Shown piece after piece: positions 54,013 to 61,707 of a stretch of DNA of 64,000 nucleotides. The notes under the pieces were generated by a model that did no database searches, had not been told where the DNA came from, and saw only the letters and a program-made list of their open reading frames with translations. This DNA comes from Paraglaciecola sp. MB-3u-78 (GTDB lineage: Bacteria; Pseudomonadota; Gammaproteobacteria; Enterobacterales; Alteromonadaceae). The number at the start of each line of letters is the position of its first letter. Positions within the stretch are counted from its first letter, which is position 1. The stretch is taken from positions 434,001 through 498,000 of the forward strand of contig NZ_PJCF01000003.1 of NCBI RefSeq assembly GCF_002835935.1. The letters are read 5' to 3'. A program made the translations under genes and the position numbers.

Positions 54013-54154
54013 ACGTTTCTTCCTGTATTGACTGAAAAACAGTCATGATGAGTTTTGCCATCAAATCAATCACTTCACGCTGATGATTTGATGATAGGTT
54101 TTGAAAATGTTGATGTGAGGTGTCATCATTTAAATCAAGGCTCCGTTGTTCCAT
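53990..54154 (-). CDS. Small accessory ORF of the serine recombinase element
   Basis: 54 aa, MEQRSLDLNDDTSHQHFQNL onward, ending ...EETYDDSQSK. It overlaps the recombinase start by 23 bp and the end of the upstream DUF5372-like frame by 20 bp, the tight packing of a mobile element operon. No domain was recognised. Confidence 0.5.
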   Translation of the reverse strand: MEQRSLDLNDDTSHQHFQNLSSNHQREVIDLMAKLIMTVFQSIQEETYDDSQSK

Positions 54155-54425
54155 CCAGGTGCTCCAAAACGTCGATTGGGTTGACTAAAGCAAAGCAGTA
54201 AGCACCAAGCAAATCAACAATTTCAAGCAAGATTGTGTGTGGTGGTTCAACGATGGAGCCAATACAGATTTCACTGGCTTCTTGTTTTAGCATCCACAGC
54301 GGCACGGCTAATGTTACGCCAGAGGATAGCTCAAGGATGAGGTGATTGTGCTTCCCACCAGACCGATGAAACACTTTAAACGTCTGATAGGCGAAGGGAT
54401 GAAATGGGTAATATATCCTTGCCGC
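54135..54425 (-). pseudogene. DUF5372-like accessory protein, 5'-truncated
   Basis: The frame reads RIYYPFHPFAYQTFKVFHRS, then GGKHNHLILELSSGVTLAVP and LWMLKQEASEICIGS, resembling DUF5372-type proteins encoded next to large serine recombinases. Its natural start is missing because the Y1-transposase remnant joins it at about 54420-54434. Confidence 0.5.
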
Positions 54426-54927
54426 CAGCGGCAAGGTATTTAGTGTGGTTCGTGATGAATAATCATACCCATGTGGTGCTGTGTGTAGACAAAGACTTAG
54501 CAGATAGCTGGTCGATGACAGAGGTCATTAGGCGTTGGCATCAACTTTATCAAAGTACGCTGTTGAGTCAAAAGTACCAAAGAGGGGATAGGCTCAGTAA
54601 AGGTGAAGTGATAAGCCTGGAAGAAACAGTCACGATTTACCATCAACGTTTGTAGATAAAGCGGGGTATATAGAGCAACATCATAGCCCGATTCTAGAGT
54701 GCCTTGGTCTAGATACTGAACAATGGTTAACCTTGACCACAGAGTTCGAACAACACTTCCATACCGCTGTAAGCAGCGAATACATGCCACAAAAATTCAA
54801 ACACCACACGGACCATCAACGTATACGAGGGATGGCCAAGTCAGAGTATTACTTCAACACGCCTAAACAATTCAGCATCACATCTTCAAAGCTACCTGCA
54901 CAACCAGTGCACAATGGCGTTGCCTGA
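54404..54927 (+). pseudogene. REP-associated Y1 transposase (RAYT) remnant
   Basis: The first frame carries PPAARYLVWFVMNNHTHVVL with the HxH (here HTH) of Y1 transposases and MTEVIRRWHQLYQSTLLSQK. It stops near 54655. A shifted frame then gives KAGYIEQHHSPILECLGLDT, EQWLTLTTEFEQHFHTAV and a basic C-terminus. The middle section expected in RAYT proteins (the FWExRFKSQxLL block) is missing, and both N-terminal bases and frame are damaged. Confidence 0.65.
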
Positions 54928-55321
54928 AATTTGAGCTGTATGGGGCATTTAGCTGCATTCAAGACATCCAATCCATAATAGGCCTGAATTTCTTATTTCT
55001 TAAAACCAAATAGTGAAATATCCCCATCACTTTATGTTTGTTGATTAGGTTGTGATTGGGTACTTTATTACTTTGGGTGCCTTGGTTATTTTTTCAAGAC
55101 GATCACCCAGGTAAAGTGACGGTGTTACTTGTTTGAGGTGTTGGTTATAGTTTCTTCAATGACTAGCCAATTTATAAAAAATTAATCGGTTTAACAAGGT
55201 GCCCGTTTTGAATTTAGAAGAACTAATATAGATGTTAATTTTTTGTCCATTCGAGCATTGAGCCATAATTAAGCCCCGACCTGAGTCGGGGCAAAGTGGA
55301 TGGGAATCGTTAAATGTGTGT
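54928..55321. other. Intergenic region after the mobile remnants
   Basis: No gene is supported. The only clear element is the hairpin at 55273-55292 that ends the di-heme oxidoreductase gene. Confidence 0.45.
55273..55292 (-). terminator. Hairpin terminator of the di-heme oxidoreductase gene
   Basis: GCCCCGACCTGAGTCGGGGC has a 7-bp GC-rich stem. On the minus strand it is followed by TTAATTAT, only moderately T-rich. It lies 30 bp after the gene's stop. Confidence 0.6.
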
Positions 55322-58294
55322 TTACAAGGATTTCAGAAAACGTAAGACCAATTGCTGATTTTCCTCTGACAAAGCCTTGTATTCATCACTCGAGGCCTGA
55401 CTTTCACCGCCATGCCATAAAATCGCCTCTTCGATAGAGCGCGCTCGGCCATCATGCAGATAGGCGTGCTTAGGGCTACAAATTTCTCCGCCCTCTCTTC
55501 CCGTTGGATTAGTCACGCCGCCAGTTACACATGCCGCCTGCCCAAGGCCCCACAATGGGGTAGTTCGCCACTCGCTACCACTGGCTAAACCTTCCCCCAG
55601 GTTATCTGCAAGCCCTTCACCCATATCATGCAGCAGCATATCGCTAAAGGGATGAATGGTTTGGTCACGCACTTCAGCTAAAGGATGGAATTCACTGGTC
55701 TGAAAAGTTTCCGTATGACAACCTGCGCAACCAATGCTTTTAAAGTGCTCTTTGCCTTGCAGTACTTCCTGGTTTTCCACACCCTTGTTCCAGACACGCT
55801 GGGGACGCACCCCTAGGGTAGAGATATACAGAATAAGGTTATTAAGGTTTTCTTCTGGCATAAGCGGGCTACTTTCACCGCAGTTGGTTTGAGCCGAACC
55901 ACAATCCGGGTTAGGCAGAACAGAAGTCAACACACCCAAATCCGTATTCAACGCTGCCGCCACCTGATGTCTTAAGCTTGACGCCGCGGCCTTCCAGCCA
56001 AAACGTCCCAGGCGGGTCAACGCTTCGTCTTCGGGGTCGACCACTTTATTGGCACGACCAGAAATGCCATCGACATTAGCATCATTCGGGTCTTCCAACG
56101 CCAGGATAGCGCTCTCGGGTATCGCTTCCAGCAAACCCAAGCCAACAAGACGGGGTGCAATTCGCGCAGAGAAAGTAGCTGGTGCACCTTCACTAAATTG
56201 ATAGTTAGGGCTTCGCAGGCCATCCGCCCTCTCGGTCCATGAAGCGATAGAAACATCACCTTCACCAGCACTGCCGCTAGGCTGCAATACGCTACCAATG
56301 AGCGGATCGGGTGCGCCATTGACATCGCCTACCTTAAATACCCAGCGATCAAGGGAGACACCATTATCGACAACCGCGGCACCACCATTGCGCTCATGAC
56401 AACCGGTACAACGTTGATTAATATATTTTGTACCAGCCAAACCGGCACTGGTCGCCAATACGCCATTGTCGGGATCTTCATCATGGGTACCATCAATAAC
56501 AGATGAATGGTGGACGCGGCGCCCGAGCAGAAAGGTTTGTCCGTTGTCGTAGCCGAGATTGGTGGCCATCTGCAAGAAATTGTCGTTAGGCTCATCCGAA
56601 TACTGATGATGAATAGTGGTATGTCCGCCTAACCAGTATTCTTCAGGGATTTTCTGGCTGTCTTCAGGGAAGGGGGAGCCGGCGGCTTCAGCATACCAGG
56701 GCACGATACCCTCACCCACTATGTAAAGAAAGGTAGTGCCATAATAGTTGGCCTGGCCACGGGGGATACCGGCCGCACTGAACTGGCTAATTTCAAATTC
56801 CATGCGATCACCCAGTTGAATAGGCCGGCCTAAACGGGTGTTTTCATTGCTGATTTTTTGATAGTTATAATGGGTACCATCAAAGCCCTGATAGTCCATG
56901 ATGCCATTACTGGCGTACTGAGCCACGGTGGTGATACCCTGATACCACCAACGATTCTCCGCTTCACTGGTGCTCAACGGGAAAAGGGTACGCACATTCA
57001 TTTCAATCGTGCCCCCCCCTTTGGCAACATAATCCACAATCTCGATATTGCTTGAGCGGTCTTCAAAGTAGAACTTAATGTAATGATCGTAGGACTGAAA
57101 CTGGTCTTCACGTGCATGACGAGTGCGCGGGCGATCAGAAAATCGGGTGACTAACGCATCATCTGTTTCAGATTGGGTATCAGGTTGGAGTGCTGTAAGT
57201 TGGTTATACAGTGCGCTTACTTCACCTAATACACCATAAGGTACCAGCCACCATACCCCACCAACACCTTCACCGCTGGTATCATCAATTGCACTGTCTT
57301 CGGCATAGAAGTACAAGGGTCGACCGTTATAGATGGCTTGTATGCTGCCATCATCCAGCTCTATCGTGCTTAACCCGCTTACACCAGATGCCTCCATGTC
57401 TTCGACCAATACCGGTGGCCATGTTGTGGCACAAGCATCGTTACAAACACTGCTGCCTGGTGTGGCCTGGTCATTATCAAAAACATACAAGGTAAAGCCG
57501 GGGAAAAGGGAATCCGAACCGCCTACCAGACGTTCATTCGCGAAGGATACTTCGTTATTGACCTGCACAACTTCACAACCCAGCATATCAACAGAGGTGC
57601 CGGCAAGCGTGTCCGGACATTGATCGAGACTATCGGTCACGCCGTCAGCATCGCTATCGACAATGGGTGTGAATTCGATCCAATTGATATTGAAATCATT
57701 ACCAGTCACATTCAGACGTAGGGTAAGTGTCTCCCCTGAGCTGACCTCAATATTGCCGATAAAATGTGTAGCAAAGGTCTGCCACCCCCCCGTACTGGAA
57801 ACGCTGTCGCTACCGATTGTTTGTCCATCGAGCTGCAGGGTATAGCTGCCACTGGATAAATCAGATCCAACCCTTGCAGTTACCGCATATCCGCCTTCGA
57901 TTATATTAACGTTGTACTCAAGCCATTCTCCTGCAATTGTCCAGCCCACGTTAAAGCCACCACCTTCATCGCTTGACGCCTCGATATCGACATCATCACT
58001 TCGATAGGCATTCCCGGAATTTCCGGCATCGGAATCACTGAAAGCCACATAATCTTCCGCTTGCACAACCATACCTGCGGTTGGCGTCGGAGTCGGAGTC
58101 GGAGTCGGAGTTGGAGTCGAAGTTGGAGTTAGAGTTGGAGTCGGGGTTGGAGTCAGCGTCGGAGTTGGAGTCGGCGTCGGAGTTGGCGTTGTCACCGCGG
58201 GCGCTATGGGCGCAGCTTCACCGCCGGAACCGCTACAGGCAGTCAATCCAACGCACGTCAGTGGAACTAAAAGGCCTAAACGAGTGAATTTCAT
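55322..58294 (-). CDS. CBM6-containing di-heme (DUF1111-type) oxidoreductase lipoprotein
   Basis: 990 aa. The lipobox GLTAC with Cys20 predicts a lipoprotein. A Thr-Pro linker (residues 35-72) leads to a CBM6-like domain (about 75-215, VVQAEDYVAFSD to FNINWIEFTP). A thrombospondin type-3-like DSDADGVTDSLDQCPD follows, then a secreted-repeat lipoprotein domain (GFTLYVFDNDQAT...ATTWPPVL). The last ~580 residues are a DUF1111/di-heme thiol-oxidoreductase-like unit with heme motifs CTGCH near 628 and CAGCH near 856. The start at 58294 is chosen for its GGAA site. It probably oxidises or senses a polymer-linked substrate at the cell surface; that is inference. A degraded paralogue follows upstream. 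Confidence 0.82.
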   Translation of the reverse strand: MKFTRLGLLVPLTCVGLTACSGSGGEAAPIAPAVTTPTPTPTPTPTLTPTPTPTLTPTSTPTPTPTPTPTPTAGMVVQAEDYVAFSDSDAGNSGNAYRSDDVDIEASSDEGGGFNVGWTIAGEWLEYNVNIIEGGYAVTARVGSDLSSGSYTLQLDGQTIGSDSVSSTGGWQTFATHFIGNIEVSSGETLTLRLNVTGNDFNINWIEFTPIVDSDADGVTDSLDQCPDTLAGTSVDMLGCEVVQVNNEVSFANERLVGGSDSLFPGFTLYVFDNDQATPGSSVCNDACATTWPPVLVEDMEASGVSGLSTIELDDGSIQAIYNGRPLYFYAEDSAIDDTSGEGVGGVWWLVPYGVLGEVSALYNQLTALQPDTQSETDDALVTRFSDRPRTRHAREDQFQSYDHYIKFYFEDRSSNIEIVDYVAKGGGTIEMNVRTLFPLSTSEAENRWWYQGITTVAQYASNGIMDYQGFDGTHYNYQKISNENTRLGRPIQLGDRMEFEISQFSAAGIPRGQANYYGTTFLYIVGEGIVPWYAEAAGSPFPEDSQKIPEEYWLGGHTTIHHQYSDEPNDNFLQMATNLGYDNGQTFLLGRRVHHSSVIDGTHDEDPDNGVLATSAGLAGTKYINQRCTGCHERNGGAAVVDNGVSLDRWVFKVGDVNGAPDPLIGSVLQPSGSAGEGDVSIASWTERADGLRSPNYQFSEGAPATFSARIAPRLVGLGLLEAIPESAILALEDPNDANVDGISGRANKVVDPEDEALTRLGRFGWKAAASSLRHQVAAALNTDLGVLTSVLPNPDCGSAQTNCGESSPLMPEENLNNLILYISTLGVRPQRVWNKGVENQEVLQGKEHFKSIGCAGCHTETFQTSEFHPLAEVRDQTIHPFSDMLLHDMGEGLADNLGEGLASGSEWRTTPLWGLGQAACVTGGVTNPTGREGGEICSPKHAYLHDGRARSIEEAILWHGGESQASSDEYKALSEENQQLVLRFLKSL
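58079..58192. repeat. Thr-Pro hexamer repeat tract
   Basis: About 19 near-identical hexamers of the GGAGTC/GGAGTT type on the plus strand encode the TPTP linker of the lipoprotein. Each unit is two codons, so gain or loss changes linker length without shifting the frame. Confidence 0.8.
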
Positions 58295-58306
58295 ATGTAT
58301 TTCCAT

Positions 58307-59001
58307 TTAAATAAATTAGAGTATTGTTGATATGTATTTCAATCAAACCAATCAAGCTTCGGCGCTAAGGCAGGGATTATGCTGCCTATTTATTCGTTTT
58401 CTTATTTTTATGTTTGGTTTTTGTTTGGCTAAGTAAGTGAGCATATAAAATAGGTCGTAGTAAATTTGACTCAATATAGTTTGGATCAATGTCTTTTTAC
58501 GCTCCACAATTGTCAGTATCCATTGGTATGAGAAAGCATACCAAGTCCATTACTGCACGTTTTCAGCACTCTGGTAGAAGCAACATGGTGAAAATGACTA
58601 AAAAGACATTTTGATTTTCAGGCATCAAATTAGATCCTTTGAGCAAATAAGTTGGCAGGAAAAATAATGAATAACTATTACGGGTAGAAACAATTTAACT
58701 TTTCCATAACACAATAATAATAATAGTGTGCCATATTACGATTTTTCAAATGTAGCACTCATGTAAAATTTTTTTATGACAATGCGTTCACTCTTAGCAA
58801 TTGCGCGATAAAGTGGAAAGGATTAGCGATAAATTGTTACGTTCGCGCGGCAAAATGGACGTTACTAGTTTCAATTTGTTAATATTTTTAATGTGAGACT
58901 TTACTGTTTGAATTATTTACCATAATCAATACCGATAAAAAAAGACTTTTATATAAACCTAATTATTGTATTAACAGGTAATAACCCAACACCTTACTTT
59001 T
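58307..59001. other. Upstream region of the di-heme oxidoreductase gene
   Basis: No gene is supported in 695 bp. It holds an 8-bp inverted repeat TTGGTATG/CATACCAA with a 6-bp spacer (58523-58544) that could be an operator, and the about 146-bp block at 58825-58970 shared with 61343-61495. Confidence 0.5.
58825..58970. promoter_or_regulatory. Duplicated upstream region, copy 1
   Basis: Similar along its whole length to 61343-61495, with shared runs such as AAATTGTTACG, AATGGAC, TTTCAATTT, GAATTATTTAC and CTTTTATATA. Inside, TTTAC occurs twice at a 16-bp period in both copies. The conserved sequence upstream of two paralogous genes suggests a common regulatory site; the LytTR regulator encoded at 63.4 kb is a candidate binder (inference). 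Confidence 0.5.
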
Positions 59002-59016
59002 TTAGATACAAGGTAC

Positions 59017-59047
59017 AAAAAAGCCAGCTAAAATAGCTGGCTTTTTT
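59017..59047 (-). terminator. Hairpin terminator of the decayed oxidoreductase gene
   Basis: AAAAAAGCCAGCTA and TAGCTGGCTTTTTT form a 14-bp stem with a 3-nt loop. It now lies inside the extended reading frame because the original stop codon was lost. Confidence 0.8.
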
Positions 59048-60194
59048 CCTTTACAAGGTTTATGAATCAAATTGTACAAGTTTTGCAAAAATTCCAATAA
59101 CTGGGCTTTTTGCTGTGATGTGAGACCTTCATAGGCTTCTTTTGCAGGTTGTGCCTCAACTCCGTGCCATAGTATCGCTTCTTCAACGGTTCGAGCACGT
59201 CTGTCGTGCAGATAACCTATTCGGTCAATATCGTCATTGGATGGTGATAATGAAATTTCATCATTGGCTCTATCATCACCGACCATTACGCTAACCGTAT
59301 GACCTAAACCCCATAATGGCGCAGTGCGCCATTCAGCACCTGTGGCAGAGCCTTGACCAAGGTCATCAGCTAAGCCAGGCCCCATATCAGTATTTAGTGT
59401 AGAAGCGACTTGGTGCTCAACACTGTAAGTGGCTACTTTATAACCAAAACGCCCTAAACGCACTACATCACTGCTTACATCATTGTCCAGAGACGCTTTA
59501 CCCGATATGCCGTTGCTGTCCCTATCGAATTCATCTTTACATTGTAAAATAGTAGAATCATCTATGGCATCTAATGATCCCATTCCCACCAATTGTGGGG
59601 CTACCCTGCCTGAAAAAAGAGCAGGTTGTCCTTGATTAAATACATAGTTAGGTTGTCTTAAACCGTTGGCTAATTCAGTCCAAGAGCCTAATGAAACCGT
59701 ATCTTCCGGTTCACCCGCTCCTTCTTTTTTAGGTTGTAAAATACGATGTCTATTCGGGTCTGGCTGGCCTAATGCATCGGCAATTTTAAATACCCATTTA
59801 TCTAAAGGTTGACCTACATCTTCAACTAGACCAAGACCATTTCGAACATGGCAGGCGGCGCAAGAATGATAAATATAATGTTTGCCTATTTTACCTACTT
59901 GTTCAGTCCAGACTGGATTATAATTGCGTTCATGATGCGTCCCATCGTCAAAGTTAGTGTGATGCACTCTGCGCCCTTGCACAAACTGTTGTTCATTACC
60001 TTGACTTAATAAAACGACCGGCGGGCTCTTCACTGTAGTTGTAGCCCAACGTAGTATCGCCGCCCAACAGGCCTGACTCTCAGGAATTGGTGTGCCATCA
60101 TTAGAGCCGCCACCATCATCAACTACGCCTCTTTGCCACTCAAAGGGGGGCTAAACCAGGTTGACTTATAACATAGACAAAAGGTGTACCATAA

Positions 60195-60202
60195 TAATTT
60201 AA
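60195..60202 (+). repeat. Target-site duplication, left copy
   Basis: TAATTTAA, identical to 61177-61184 on the other side of the IS. Eight bp is the usual length for IS1595-family insertions. Confidence 0.85.
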
Positions 60203-61176
60203 CATGCTTCTCCATTTAACTCAGGTTGATTTTAAAGGAGTATGAATAATTGCCAAGTTTAACAATCGATTAGGTATTTGTTTTTCCACAAAACGGCGAT
60301 TATACCGATAACAAAACTCATTCAAGTATTCTTGTAAGTAATTACCCGTAACGCCATGAAACGTGCCCAACAAAAACGTTTTCAAATTACCTATCGCGAT
60401 ATGAACCCAAGGCAACCATTCGTCTACCTTTTCACTTGGCGTGACTCTTGGCTCATGTTGCTGTGTTTTATCTATAATATTTAACGCAGGATAAGCATCC
60501 GTTCTGACATGCTGATTAGCTAAAAGGTGATGTGATACAAATTCTTTTACTGTTTTAAAATTCACATTTTTAACCGCTTTCATTGCGATAAACCCTGCCT
60601 TTTTATGCTTGTTTTCACATGCTATGATAATGGGGGTTTTCCCTTCTGCTCCACGACCACGCTTGCCTTTGTGCTTACCGCCAACAAAGGCATCATCTAA
60701 CTCTATTGTGCCCGACAATCGGTAGAGGCTATCCCTGTGTCCCATAGCCGCTCTCACTTTCGTTAACATAAGCCGAGCAGTCTTCCAATTCACTTCAATA
60801 AGCTTGCTTAGCCTTAACGCTGAAATACTGCCTTTGTCTGAGCCTATAAAATACAGTGCCCAAAACCATTTGAGTAACGGTAGATGACTACCATGAAATA
60901 AAGTACCTGACATCACCGATGTTTGCTTATGACAATGGCTGCATTCGGTTAATTCTCGGCAGTGAAGGTCAATCCCATTGTCGTGACCACATTGAGGACA
61001 CATAAACCCATTAGGCCACTTCATTTCCTTCAGATACTGGAGACAATCTTTATTCGTTCTGAATTGCTGTTGCCACGTTAAAAAACTGGCTTCTGGCGTG
61101 TTCATGTTCGAACTCCCTTAAACTGTTTATTTTCATATACAGTTTAGTTCATGCCTGAGCAAAGTGGAGAAGCATG
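60203..61176 (-). mobile_element. IS1595-family insertion sequence, apparently complete
   Basis: 974 bp with inverted ends CATGCTTCTCCATTTAACTC (left) and, on the right, GAGCAAAGTGGAGAAGCATG, matching over most of their length, and an 8-bp direct repeat of the target. It encodes one transposase (60221-61105). It is inserted in the decayed di-heme oxidoreductase gene. Intact ends, target duplication and open transposase frame indicate a recent insertion. Confidence 0.88.
60221..61105 (-). CDS. IS1595-family (ISXO2-like) transposase
   Basis: 294 aa. An N-terminal zinc-ribbon (CPQCGHDNGIDLHCRELTEC, then CHKQ) is followed by the ISXO2-like DDE domain: GTIELDDAFVGGKHKGKRGR with the first Asp, a central LANQHVRTDAYPAL with the second, then HVAIGNLK-like text (WVHIAIGNLKTFLLGTFHGV) and EYLNEFCYRYNRR. 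The final catalytic residue in this family can be Asn, His or Glu. No frameshift or stop is seen, so it should be functional. Confidence 0.9.
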   Translation of the reverse strand: MNTPEASFLTWQQQFRTNKDCLQYLKEMKWPNGFMCPQCGHDNGIDLHCRELTECSHCHKQTSVMSGTLFHGSHLPLLKWFWALYFIGSDKGSISALRLSKLIEVNWKTARLMLTKVRAAMGHRDSLYRLSGTIELDDAFVGGKHKGKRGRGAEGKTPIIIACENKHKKAGFIAMKAVKNVNFKTVKEFVSHHLLANQHVRTDAYPALNIIDKTQQHEPRVTPSEKVDEWLPWVHIAIGNLKTFLLGTFHGVTGNYLQEYLNEFCYRYNRRFVEKQIPNRLLNLAIIHTPLKST

Positions 61177-61184
61177 TAATTTAA
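61177..61184 (+). repeat. Target-site duplication, right copy
   Basis: TAATTTAA, directly after the right inverted repeat and identical to 60195-60202. Confidence 0.85.
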
Positions 61185-61250
61185 TCTGGCACCGGCAGGA
61201 GGGTTAAGCAGGAATAGACTGATTTCAAATTCCATATTGGTACCCATAAC

Positions 61251-61707
61251 TAAATCAGGTTGCTGCTACCCACCATTTTCCACTGATTAACGATATCCAG
61301 CTCATATTTAAATTGGTGCCCCTGTTCACTCGTTTTTTCAAAATTATCGTTAAATTGTTACGATCGCACGATAGAATGGACACCATTGATTTCAATTTAA
61401 TAACATTTAGTCGAATACCTTAAACCAGTACTTTACCGCTCGAATTATTTACAATAGCTGATATCTACAAAAATAGGCTTTTATATACACCAAATAATTT
61501 CCCCTTTTTTTTACACAGTAGATGAGAGTAAGATGTTTTTTACCTGCAAGGTTAACAATTCTAAGATTTATGATAATTCACTTAAAAGGTATTCTCGGGT
61601 TTATTAATCAAACGTAACTAATAGCAATATAAGTTTGGACACTGTTATCATCTGAAAAGGGTGGAAATATAAACCAACAATGAAAAAGGGAGTGAGTCGT
61701 TATTTTT
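61251..61707. other. Region between the decayed oxidoreductase and the LytS kinase
   Basis: About 460 bp. The first ~90 bp (61251-61340) look like decayed 5' coding sequence of the oxidoreductase (FKYELDIVNQWKMVG on the minus strand). The block 61343-61495 is the second copy of the shared upstream region. The last 200 bp lead to the kinase gene; GGGAGTGAG at 61688-61696 is its ribosome site. Confidence 0.5.
61343..61495. promoter_or_regulatory. Duplicated upstream region, copy 2
   Basis: Counterpart of 58825-58970. It lies between the decayed oxidoreductase gene on one side and the LytS/LytTR operon on the other, so it may hold promoters for either direction. TTTAC at a 16-bp period and CTTTTATATA are retained in both copies. 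Confidence 0.5.

Larger units (their letters stand above)
59002..61250 (-). pseudogene. Second di-heme oxidoreductase, decayed and interrupted by an IS
   Basis: The paralogue of 55322-58294 remains in pieces. The 5' side (about 61187-61250, MEFEISLFLLNPPAGARLNY across the IS point) is rejoined with the rest if the IS is removed. The part around 60010-60090 matches LLGGDTTLGYNYSEEPAGRF only in a different frame from both sides, so two indels flank it. CAACH, the first heme motif, is kept. The second is lost: the text jumps from NTDMG to GLADDLGQGS, an in-frame deletion of roughly 100 codons relative to the intact gene. The natural stop is also gone and the frame runs through its terminator to 59002. 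Confidence 0.75.

Noticed and set aside
57211-57623. Plus-strand frames inside the di-heme oxidoreductase gene
   Set aside because: They are antisense shadows of a well-supported coding region.
58081-58287. A plus-strand frame of repeated Glu/Ser (SESESE)
   Set aside because: It is the antisense of the Thr-Pro hexamer tract of the lipoprotein gene.
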